Below, one piece after another: positions 1 to 6,045 of a stretch of 11,165 nucleotides of DNA. Source of the stretch: a bacterium UBA1790 (GTDB lineage: Bacteria; Bacteroidota; Bacteroidia; Bacteroidales; Muribaculaceae). A program made the position numbers and the translations under genes. Location: the NCBI GenBank assembly GCA_002314465.1, contig DCGA01000190.1, positions 494-11,658 on the forward strand, read 5' to 3'. How positions within the stretch are numbered: the first letter of the stretch is position 1; every line of letters begins with the position of its first letter. The notes beneath the pieces are model-generated. The model saw nothing but the letters and a program-made list of their open reading frames with translations. It made no database searches and was not told the DNA's origin.

Positions 1-558
1 TCGCAAGCCCAACAGCGCCTGATAGTCGGGGCTGCTCTTGAAGGTGAAATTATAGTTGGCACCTATACGGGCAAACGGCGAAACCTTACCCTTGTAGGTA
101 TAGTTCATGTCGTCGGGGGTAGACTTGGCAAAGCCCACACCGAGTTCCACAACGGGCTGCAGGCGGTTCCACATATTGAGGGTGAAACTCGCATCCACAT
201 TCATGTGGTCCTGGCCGAATGCTCCCAATAAAAGGTCGAGGAAATTAAGGCCTATAGCCATGTCGGTGAGCTTGGGATAACGGGTATATGCCTTCTTGAT
301 AGAATCCTGCCGTGCCTCTTCCAGGGCCTTCAGCGTGTCGCCGGTGAGATACTGCTCAAGCAGTTTGTCATCTACATCCTTACCCGGCAGCAGCACCTTG
401 TTGGTATTCTCCTTAACGGGGGTGATAAAGCGACGCGACGAATGTGACTGCGTTGCAACACTGTCGATAGCGGTCGAGTCGGCCCTATTCTGTGCCACAG
501 CAGGTAATGCCGCAAGCATGGCCACAACCAGCAATATGTACATCTGCACCCTTCTCAT
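1..558 (-). CDS. DUF6048 family envelope protein, C-terminus cut by window edge
   Basis: The frame is open for all 186 codons from the ATG at 558 to the window edge, so the C-terminal part is missing. Residues 1-22 form a signal peptide (MRRVQMYILLVV, ending LPAVAQ), implying export. A polar, low-complexity stretch rich in Asp, Ser and Lys follows (about 23-90). From about residue 95 come alternating hydrophobic segments typical of an outer-membrane or periplasmic beta-barrel (DMAIGLNFLDLLLGAFG, VDASFTLNMWNRLQPVVELG, PFARIGANYNFTF). The arrangement resembles the Bacteroidetes family DUF6048, which usually sits next to DUF6452, as it does here. No biochemical function is known to me. The start overlaps the stop of the upstream gene as TGATG, sharing one base, so translational coupling is likely. 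The family call is from recognition; a generic barrel protein is the alternative. Confidence 0.72.
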   Translation of the reverse strand, partial: MRRVQMYILLVVAMLAALPAVAQNRADSTAIDSVATQSHSSRRFITPVKENTNKVLLPGKDVDDKLLEQYLTGDTLKALEEARQDSIKKAYTRYPKLTDMAIGLNFLDLLLGAFGQDHMNVDASFTLNMWNRLQPVVELGVGFAKSTPDDMNYTYKGKVSPFARIGANYNFTFKSSPDYQALLGLR

Positions 559-1031
559 CACGGCTTAAAATATATACGCATTGTCTCGGTGCTCACATTG
601 GTCACCTTATTCTGCATCACCACCACCGAGTCGATGGCATTGTGCGTGCAGTCAACGTTAGTAAGTTCAAAGCTGTACATCGCTCCACACTCGGCTCCTG
701 CAAAGTAGGGTACCGACTTGTAGTCGACCGACAATGTATCGGTATAGGTAGTCCCAAGGGGTGAAGCAACCGCAATAATCCATTGCGTGTTGCTTGTAGT
801 GGCGCGCAACGGCAGATATGTTTCACTCAATGCCTCGCCATCGACAAACACGCTGTCGCCGGGAGCGCCGATGCCACGCAGCGTTAAACCGCTCACCGTA
901 GCAGCACCCTGCCCCGATACATAGAAACGCACCAGCGGCAGACTGTTGCCGTTGTCATAGCAACTGCTGTCGCTACACGCCCCTGCGAGCACGAGCATAG
1001 CAAGCAATATGAGTGAAACAAGATGCTTCAT
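558..1031 (-). CDS. DUF6452 family lipoprotein
   Basis: This is a 157-residue exported protein. The N-terminus (MKHLVSLILLAMLVLAGAC) is a lipoprotein signal peptide with a slightly off-consensus lipobox AGAC, so Cys19 is the likely lipidated residue. The mature protein begins CSDSSCYDNG, and the closely spaced second Cys24 fits the DUF6452 pattern. The rest is beta-rich with no catalytic motif that I can see, including GDSVFVDG, a PLGTTYTDTLSVDY segment and a C-terminal MRIYFKP. An in-frame GTG at 1034 would add one residue. I prefer the ATG at 1031 because it forms a TGATG overlap with the glycosyltransferase stop, exactly as at the next junction. The function is unknown. Partnership with the DUF6048 protein downstream is inferred from the tight coupling and from the usual pairing of these families. 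Confidence 0.75.
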   Translation of the reverse strand: MKHLVSLILLAMLVLAGACSDSSCYDNGNSLPLVRFYVSGQGAATVSGLTLRGIGAPGDSVFVDGEALSETYLPLRATTSNTQWIIAVASPLGTTYTDTLSVDYKSVPYFAGAECGAMYSFELTNVDCTHNAIDSVVVMQNKVTNVSTETMRIYFKP

Positions 1032-1984
1032 CACTTGATTTCCTCCGAGATTTCGTAGTGGTTACGCTCACTCGAGTTGCGGGTAATGAGTTCGCCCAGG
1101 AAACCGGTGAGGAACAACTGTGTACCCAGTATCATCGCTGTGAGCGAAAGATAGAAGTAGGGAGAATTAGTTACCAGCGTATAAGGATTGCCAGCCCACA
1201 TATTGTACAGCTTGAGACCACCCACGGTTATCACGGCAATAAAGCCGAAGAAGAACATGAGGCTGCCCAGCAAGCCGAAGAAATGCATGGGCTTAACGCC
1301 AAACTTGGCAAAGAACCACAGTGTGAGCAGGTCAAGGTAGCCGTTCACAAAGCGATCAAGACCAAACTTGGTGACGCCATACTTGCGCGCACGGTGCTGT
1401 ACCACCTTCTCACCTATCCTGTCGAAACCCGCGTTCTTGGCCAGATAAGGCACATAGCGGTGCATGTCGCCATACACCTCGATGTGCTTGATCACATCGC
1501 TGCGATAAGCCTTGAGGCCGCAGTTAAAGTCGTGCAGGTTCTTGATGCCGCTCACCTTGCGGGCTGTGGCATTGAACAGCTTGGTGGGAATGGTCTTAGA
1601 CAGCGGGTCGTAGCGCTTCTTCTTCCAACCGCTCACCAGGTCATAACCGTCTTCCTTAACCATGCGGTAGAGTTCGGGAATCTCATCGGGGCTATCCTGG
1701 AGGTCGGCGTCCATGGTGATGACAACATCACCCTGTGTGCGTGCAAAGCCAGTGTTGAGTGCCGGAGACTTACCGTAGTTGCGGCGGAAGCACACACCCT
1801 TAACGCAGGGATTGGCTTCGTGCAACTGAGTCACTACTTCCCATGAGTTATCGGTACTGCCGTCATTGATGAGCAGCACTTCATAGCTGAAGTTATTTTC
1901 ATTCATCACGCGCTCAATCCATGCCACGAGTTCGGGCAGCGATTCAGCCTCGTTATAAAGAGGAACTACAACAGAAATATCCAT
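1031..1984 (-). CDS. Family 2 glycosyltransferase, polyprenyl-phosphate sugar transferase type
   Basis: This 317-residue membrane-anchored GT-A enzyme probably moves a sugar from a nucleotide donor to a polyprenyl phosphate at the cytoplasmic face of the inner membrane. Residues 3-11 (ISVVVPLYNE) are the start of the GT2 fold. LLINDGSTD (37-45) is the nucleotide-binding loop, and MDADLQD (91-97) holds the DXD metal-binding motif (Asp92, Asp94). The acceptor-side segments LHDFNCGLKAYR (150-161) and RKYGVTKFG (200-208) are typical of the DPM1/GtrB/ArnC-like branch. Two C-terminal transmembrane helices lie at about 236-258 and 276-300, the count expected for GtrB/ArnC-like enzymes. The sugar and final product cannot be told from sequence. 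The gene follows a DUF4199 membrane protein by 41 bases, a common Bacteroidetes arrangement, and its stop overlaps the start of the DUF6452 gene. Confidence 0.9.
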   Translation of the reverse strand: MDISVVVPLYNEAESLPELVAWIERVMNENNFSYEVLLINDGSTDNSWEVVTQLHEANPCVKGVCFRRNYGKSPALNTGFARTQGDVVITMDADLQDSPDEIPELYRMVKEDGYDLVSGWKKKRYDPLSKTIPTKLFNATARKVSGIKNLHDFNCGLKAYRSDVIKHIEVYGDMHRYVPYLAKNAGFDRIGEKVVQHRARKYGVTKFGLDRFVNGYLDLLTLWFFAKFGVKPMHFFGLLGSLMFFFGFIAVITVGGLKLYNMWAGNPYTLVTNSPYFYLSLTAMILGTQLFLTGFLGELITRNSSERNHYEISEEIK

Positions 1985-2025
1985 ATCTTGTAATCAAATA
2001 ATTGTTTGTCGTTATCGTTATCGCA

Positions 2026-2541
2026 CTATCGCCTTGATGCCAAGGATGCAGTAATCAAGCCCATGAACATACCCGAAAAATTGGTCATCACAAACATGTT
2101 GAGTGCATAGGAGAACGGAGAAGGAACGAGGTCTTCCTCAAGCATCATCTTCAGTGCCTCAACGGTCTGGCTGTCCTTGAGTTCGGGAATCTGCTTGTAA
2201 GTTTCAAGCAGCATCTCTATCTGCTCATACATGTAGCCGGGACGCAGATACTCAAGCACACCATAGGTGAACAGTAGCGTGAAGATTGTGCCGAAGAAGA
2301 TAGCCACAACACCCATGCGCCACAGGTCCCACATGCCAAAGTCGCCCTCACCGGCTACGAAAACGCGTCGCTGCATGAGGTAAAGCACAACAGGCCCGCC
2401 CAGCAAGAGAACCATAGCGGCAATCGCCAAAGGGGGCACCAAGTCGGCATAAATCATCGACAGCGAGATGACCGTAGTATACAGTCCCATCACCACCGAG
2501 CGGTCCAGGCCAATCCTGAATATGTTGTTACCTTCGTCCAT
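2026..2541 (-). CDS. DUF4199 family inner-membrane protein
   Basis: This 171-residue protein has four hydrophobic helices at about 15-33, 37-57, 76-97 and 144-168. A soluble helical stretch between the third and fourth (about 100-140) is rich in Glu and Lys (YEQIEMLLETYKQIPELKD and following). This matches the architecture of DUF4199, a Bacteroidetes family usually encoded immediately before a family-2 glycosyltransferase, as here. No enzymatic residues are evident, so a role as a membrane partner of the glycosyltransferase is only inference from gene order. The ATG at 2541 follows a good promoter by about 25-30 bases, which makes this the first gene of a four-gene operon. The short gap to the next gene carries a small CGATAACGATAACGA repeat, which I consider incidental. 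Confidence 0.85.
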   Translation of the reverse strand: MDEGNNIFRIGLDRSVVMGLYTTVISLSMIYADLVPPLAIAAMVLLLGGPVVLYLMQRRVFVAGEGDFGMWDLWRMGVVAIFFGTIFTLLFTYGVLEYLRPGYMYEQIEMLLETYKQIPELKDSQTVEALKMMLEEDLVPSPFSYALNMFVMTNFSGMFMGLITASLASRR

Positions 2542-2569
2542 TCAAAGTGCAATATATACATTTAAACTA

Positions 2570-2601
2570 CAAAATTACACCAAACTAATCGTATTACAAA
2601 A
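2570..2601 (-). promoter_or_regulatory. Bacteroidetes-type promoter for the DUF4199 operon
   Basis: On the minus strand, TTTTG (2601-2597) is the -33 element and TAATTTTG (2577-2570) is a perfect match to the Bacteroidetes -7 consensus TAnnTTTG. The spacer is exactly 19 bases, within the usual 19-21. Transcription should begin near 2560-2565 and leave a leader of about 20-25 bases before the ATG at 2541. It lies just downstream of two terminator-like hairpins, consistent with a new transcription unit starting here. The match is read directly; activity is inferred. Confidence 0.8.
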
Positions 2602-2610
2602 TAATTAGGC

Positions 2611-2638
2611 AAAAATCCCCAGCCACCTCACGGCAGGG
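2611..2638 (-). terminator. Second, weaker intrinsic terminator in tandem
   Basis: Read on the minus strand, CCC-T-GCC (2638-2632) can pair with GGC-T-GGG (2624-2618) around a 7-base loop, with a single T-T mismatch in the stem. A run of five T follows after two bases (2615-2611). It comes directly after the stronger terminator at 2642-2676 and before the next promoter, so it may act as a backup stop. The mismatch and short stem make this less certain. Confidence 0.5.
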
Positions 2639-2641
2639 CAC

Positions 2642-2676
2642 AAAAAAATCCCGGGAAGCCTTGCGGCAACCCGGGA
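2642..2676 (-). terminator. Strong intrinsic terminator after the propeller gene
   Basis: On the minus strand, TCCCGGG (2676-2670) pairs perfectly with CCCGGGA (2655-2649). A small inner GCC/GGC stem (2667-2665 with 2660-2658) closes a 4-base loop. Seven T follow at once (2648-2642). This is a textbook Rho-independent terminator about 35 bases beyond the stop at 2711. It ends the transcription unit that contains the propeller gene. Confidence 0.9.
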
Positions 2677-2710
2677 CGGATTATCTAATGAGTTAAATAA
2701 TCAGTAAAGA

Positions 2711-3706
2711 TTATTTGATCTTCTCATATACATAAACCTCGTGGATTTCCTTGTCGTAACCTTCGCCTGTGAACGGGCCCTGGCTCATACCAAGGATGAT
2801 CTGAGTACCACGGTTGTTGAGAACCAGCAGGTCATCAGTAACGGGGTCAATGCAAAGACCTTCGATCTCACCAGCGCGACGGAAGTCAGTCATCTCACGG
2901 AGGAGAGTAACCTTGCCACCCATAGCACCACCAGCGATCTTGCCTGTGCGCTTAACAACCTTACCAGCCTTGTCAGTCTTAACGCTCCAAGGAGTGTCCT
3001 TAACGGGCTCTGTACCGTCTACGAGACCAGTGAAGGGAGCACCTGTGATGTCCATCTTGTAAACGTTGTCGGCGATGTGGTAAGTTGACTCACCATCGTC
3101 AGCAGCGAGAAGCATAGTACCATCAACGATGAAGATACCCTGGCACCAGTAGGGCTCGGGGCGGCACTGAACCTTAGTGTAGTACTGCTTAGTCTCGAGG
3201 CTGTAAGCATATACATAACGGCTGTCTACCCAGTCGCTGAGCCATACGAGGTTACGCTCGCGGTCAACAGCAAGACCAGATACCTCTACCTGACCACTTT
3301 CGGGCTTCCAAGGAATTGACTCGATGTACTTAAGAGTCTTAGCATCGTAGATGTCGATTGAGATGTTCTGACCACGACCCAGGTTGAAGTACTCGTTACC
3401 TGTGTAGATCTTGCCATCATAAACGTCGATGTCACCGAAGTGGTTAGCACCACCGTTGTTTACATCGGGATTGTTGAACAAAGGATCGCTGTCGCTCTTA
3501 ACGCGCTTGTTAACGAGGTTCCAGTTGTGATCGTAAACATACAGACCACGAGTGTCGCTGATGTAGAAATGATCCTTGTCAGCTGCAACGCCCTGACGGC
3601 CAGGAACTGTTACGACTTTCTTCAGACGATACTCAGTACCGAGGTGCTGTGCTGTAGCGGCCATACCGAGGCTGCATACTGCGAGAAGAACTAATAATTT
3701 CTTCAT
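2711..3706 (-). CDS. Secreted beta-propeller-like protein of unknown function
   Basis: The 331-residue protein starts with a clear signal peptide (residues 1-20, MKKLLVLLAV to AATAQ), so it should be periplasmic or surface-exposed. No lipobox is present. Repeating propeller-strand patterns follow: QGVAADKDHFYISD (38-51), GDIDVYDGKIYTGN (91-104), VSGLAVDRERNLVWLSD (142-158), QGIFIVDGTMLLAADD (189-204) and IEGLCIDPVTDDLLVLNN (281-298). Acidic residues before the GL and DI turns (Asp92, Glu141, Glu282) recall metal sites of SdiA-regulated, SMP-30 or phytase-like esterase propellers. I cannot assign it to one of these. Cys181 and Cys188 (CRPEPYWC) could form a disulfide. It follows the porin gene by 142 bases that contain a hairpin, and it is closed by a strong terminator. 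A role in releasing or sensing phosphate esters would fit the context but is speculative. Confidence 0.75.
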   Translation of the reverse strand: MKKLLVLLAVCSLGMAATAQHLGTEYRLKKVVTVPGRQGVAADKDHFYISDTRGLYVYDHNWNLVNKRVKSDSDPLFNNPDVNNGGANHFGDIDVYDGKIYTGNEYFNLGRGQNISIDIYDAKTLKYIESIPWKPESGQVEVSGLAVDRERNLVWLSDWVDSRYVYAYSLETKQYYTKVQCRPEPYWCQGIFIVDGTMLLAADDGESTYHIADNVYKMDITGAPFTGLVDGTEPVKDTPWSVKTDKAGKVVKRTGKIAGGAMGGKVTLLREMTDFRRAGEIEGLCIDPVTDDLLVLNNRGTQIILGMSQGPFTGEGYDKEIHEVYVYEKIK

Positions 3707-3760
3707 AATAATTTAGGTTTTTGGGTTAGTTAAAAAAGTTATAAATAAAAGTAGTCTATG

Positions 3761-3823
3761 AATTTAAGGTGGGTACTATACCAGTAACTTTTTCGGGTTC
3801 CCAACATAGAACCCACCTAAATT
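3761..3823 (-). promoter_or_regulatory. Hairpin element with competing stems between porin and propeller genes
   Basis: A long imperfect inverted repeat pairs 3761-3774 with 3811-3823: thirteen pairs, one bulged A, core AGGTGGGT/ACCCACCT, 36-base loop. Inside it a second stem, GGGTTC/GAACCC, pairs 3795-3800 with 3809-3814 around an 8-base loop. It uses bases 3811-3814 that the long stem also needs, so the two cannot both form fully. In the minus-strand transcript no U-tract directly follows either stem, which argues against a simple terminator there. Read on the plus strand, the outer stem is followed by GTTTTT. The element may control how much porin transcript continues into the propeller gene. 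I found no convincing promoter in this gap: TACTTTTA and TAACTTTT resemble the -7 box but lack a spaced TTG. Confidence 0.5.
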
Positions 3824-3848
3824 GTTTTTAATGTCTTAGGGTCAAGAA

Positions 3849-5009
3849 TTAGAACTTGAAGAGACCCATGAGCTGTACCTGCTCGTTAGTGTCATAACCG
3901 AGAGCAGCCTTAGCAGCGTCCTTGTACATTGTGTGACCGTAGTTCAGCTGAATCTTAACGTTCTTGATGGGGTTGAAAGTAAGACCAGCGCAGATGCGGT
4001 TGTAGTTGTTAGCTGTAGTCTCACGAACCTTGTCCTGGTACATGTCCCAACGTACGATGGGGAGCCACTTGCCAACCTGATAACCTACGAGAACGTAAGC
4101 ACCAGCCTCGTCAACAACCTGAGTACCGTCAACCTTAGACTTCATCATACCATACTCACCACGGATATCAAGACCATTGGGATCCTTGTACCATGCACCA
4201 GCAACCATGCGGCTCATGGGGTTGTACTTGTTAGCACCTGTGGGAGCAGCAACGCCTGTACCACCTGCGAGAGCCTGTGAGCTGTACTCGCCCCAGTTGT
4301 AAGTAGCCTTTACGTTGAAGTTCTTGAAGGGACGGATAGTTACGCTAGCGTAGAGGTCCTTGCTCTTGTTGCGGTCGTCCTTGCAGGGAATTGAACCGTT
4401 AGTCAGAGCTACATCATAGTGGAAGTACTTGAAGCCCTTACCGCTGTCACCGAGGTCACCAATCAGCATAACACCGAGGTCACGACCGTAGTCAACCAGG
4501 TTATACTCATAGGGGTTGCGGCAAGCAATGCGATAAACGATGTTAGAGAAGTCTACAGTCTCCAGAGTTGCGGGAGAAATGTCGTAGTTCTCATAGCCAA
4601 GGGGAGTGTAGAACTGACCAGCACGGATCTTGAACGCGGGGCTTACAGTGTAAGTTGCGAACGCATCCATAACCTGAATGTTTTTCTGGCCATTGCCGTT
4701 AGTTGAACCAGCGATGCCGTTGAAAGCCTCAATCTGCAGACGGAAAGCAACCTTCTCACCTACATTGCCGTCCATGATAAGACGGAGGCGCTTAGCCTGG
4801 AATGAAGAAGAAGAAGACTTGTCGTTCTTTGTGAAGTTCCAACCTGTCTGGAGATAACCAGAAACCTTGGGCATGTTAGCAACAACCTTTTCCCAATTTG
4901 ACTGTTGGGGAGCAGCCTCAGCAGCAGCTTCTGCCTCAGCAACCTCAGTTGCAAATACAGCGGGGCAAATAGCCATAGCAGCAATCATGAAAGATAAAAA
5001 CTTTTTCAT
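3849..5009 (-). CDS. Outer-membrane porin, phosphate-selective porin O/P type
   Basis: This 386-residue protein has a signal peptide (residues 1-20, ending AVFA), then a short Ala/Glu-rich linker (22-36), then amphipathic beta strands to the end. Examples are VSGYLQTGWNFT (49-60), AKRLRLIMDGNVGEKVAFRLQIEAFN (72-97), FKIRAGQFYTPLGYENYDIS and NFNVKATYNWGEY. It ends in ...LMGLFKF with a terminal Phe, the usual signal for outer-membrane barrel insertion. RLRLIMDG plus RAGQFYTPLGYE fits the OprP/OprO-like phosphate-selective porin family common in Bacteroidetes. The substrate is not visible in the sequence; anionic phosphate compounds such as G3P fit the gene context. An AT-rich gap of 79 bases separates it from the phosphatase gene, with no clear promoter. 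Heavy use of GTT, GCT and GGT codons suggests high expression. Confidence 0.85.
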   Translation of the reverse strand: MKKFLSFMIAAMAICPAVFATEVAEAEAAAEAAPQQSNWEKVVANMPKVSGYLQTGWNFTKNDKSSSSSFQAKRLRLIMDGNVGEKVAFRLQIEAFNGIAGSTNGNGQKNIQVMDAFATYTVSPAFKIRAGQFYTPLGYENYDISPATLETVDFSNIVYRIACRNPYEYNLVDYGRDLGVMLIGDLGDSGKGFKYFHYDVALTNGSIPCKDDRNKSKDLYASVTIRPFKNFNVKATYNWGEYSSQALAGGTGVAAPTGANKYNPMSRMVAGAWYKDPNGLDIRGEYGMMKSKVDGTQVVDEAGAYVLVGYQVGKWLPIVRWDMYQDKVRETTANNYNRICAGLTFNPIKNVKIQLNYGHTMYKDAAKAALGYDTNEQVQLMGLFKF

Positions 5010-5088
5010 AATTTTTTAAATTAAAGTTAGTAAAAAAATAAATAATTAAATTATTGAATTCTCAATGTTTTGTGAATAATTCCTTGAG

Positions 5089-5964
5089 TTATTTCTTGCG
5101 AGCCTCAACCAGCAGGTTGGCAAACTCCATCACGTTGAGTGCGGTGATGTCGGGCTGCGGGTCGTTGGCGATTGCAGTTTCGAGGGTTGTCTCGCCCGAG
5201 AGAACGAGTACGCCCAGCGAACCGGCATTCTGTGCAGTAGCCACATCGGTATAGATGCGGTCGCCTGCCATCGCGATTTCGTCGCTCTGCAGACCCATCT
5301 TGTCGCGGATGCAAAGCAGCATGTTGGGGTTGGGCTTGCCTATCACTACATCGGGCTGACGCTTGCATGCGCCTTCAATAGCCTTACACAGCGAGCCACA
5401 GTCCACGAGGATAATCTCCTGGTCGGTGGGGCACACCCAGTCGGGATTAGTTGCAATGTAAGGAATGTCGAGCTTGCTTGCCCACCATGTAGCGCGGCAC
5501 AGGCGGCTGTACACGAGTGTGGTGTCAAATGCTACTACCAGTACATCGGGGCGATCGTTGGGATCGTCCTCACACAGTTCAAAACCAGCCTTTACAAATT
5601 CCTCCTGCATGCTGGGAGTACCCAGGGTGAAGAGACGCTTTGCATTGGGGTGATGCTGCTTGATATAGTCGATGGTAGCAAGCGACGATGTGTACATCTG
5701 CTCATCGGTGGCCTTGATTCCCAGCTTGTCGAGCTTGATAAGGTAATCCTTGTGGCTCTTAGTGGGGTTATTGGTCAGGAATGAGTAGCTGATGCCGTTC
5801 TCAGTGAGTGTGTCAAGGAACTTGTGGGTATAAGGGAACAGGGTTGAGCCCATGTAGATGGTTCCGTCCATATCCAGTGCCACGTGCTTGATGCGGCGGC
5901 AACGCTCCATGAGTTCCTCATGAGAGTAGGGAGACATGTATTTGTCAAATTCTTGCATTGTCAT
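5089..5964 (-). CDS. HAD-IIA family sugar/polyol phosphatase (NagD/PGP-like)
   Basis: This 291-residue cytoplasmic enzyme carries all four HAD motifs: DMDGT (31-35) with nucleophile Asp31 and Asp33; TNN (64-66); Lys210 in GKPNP; and GDRIYTD (234-240) with the metal-binding acids Asp235 and Asp240. The large cap between motifs II and III, with NPD at 173-175, marks subclass IIA, which includes NagD, AraL and phosphoglycolate/glycerol-3-phosphate phosphatases. Length is slightly above the usual 250-280 because of a 25-residue N-terminal extension. The substrate is not readable from sequence. Its place after glpT suggests it may hydrolyse G3P or a related triose phosphate, but a general housekeeping phosphatase is equally possible. 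A second ATG lies two codons inside; I keep the first (5964). The gap to glpT is 81 bases with a hairpin and no evident promoter, so co-transcription is likely. Confidence 0.88.
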   Translation of the reverse strand: MTMQEFDKYMSPYSHEELMERCRRIKHVALDMDGTIYMGSTLFPYTHKFLDTLTENGISYSFLTNNPTKSHKDYLIKLDKLGIKATDEQMYTSSLATIDYIKQHHPNAKRLFTLGTPSMQEEFVKAGFELCEDDPNDRPDVLVVAFDTTLVYSRLCRATWWASKLDIPYIATNPDWVCPTDQEIILVDCGSLCKAIEGACKRQPDVVIGKPNPNMLLCIRDKMGLQSDEIAMAGDRIYTDVATAQNAGSLGVLVLSGETTLETAIANDPQPDITALNVMEFANLLVEARKK

Positions 5965-5992
5965 AGTTGTGTCTTTTCTAAAACCGATTGAT

Positions 5993-6027
5993 GGTGATGC
6001 GGATTCTCACTGCGAATCCGCACCGCC
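5993..6027 (-). promoter_or_regulatory. Strong hairpin between glpT and the phosphatase gene
   Basis: TGCGGATTC (5998-6006) pairs perfectly with GAATCCGCA (6014-6022) around a 7-base loop. Four more pairs extend the stem beyond one mismatch (5993-5996 with 6024-6027). On the minus strand the next T-run (TTTT) is about a dozen bases away behind a C/A-rich spacer, so this is not a standard terminator. It could protect or partly stop the glpT message, reducing expression of the downstream phosphatase. Confidence 0.5.
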
Positions 6028-6045
6028 ACAACCTATTTTTAACTA

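Noticed and set aside
1032..1034. GTG at 1034 as the start of the DUF6452 gene.
   Set aside because: The ATG one codon later gives the same TGATG overlap seen at the next junction and a normal lipoprotein signal peptide.
1013..1846. A 277-codon open frame on the plus strand opposite the glycosyltransferase.
   Set aside because: It lies antisense to a clear GT2 enzyme, has no recognisable domain and a composition typical of a mirror frame (His- and Val-rich).
5010..5088. Possible promoter in the AT-rich gap before the porin gene (TAACTTTA).
   Set aside because: The -7 match is imperfect and no TTG lies 19-21 bases upstream; such matches are expected by chance in this composition.
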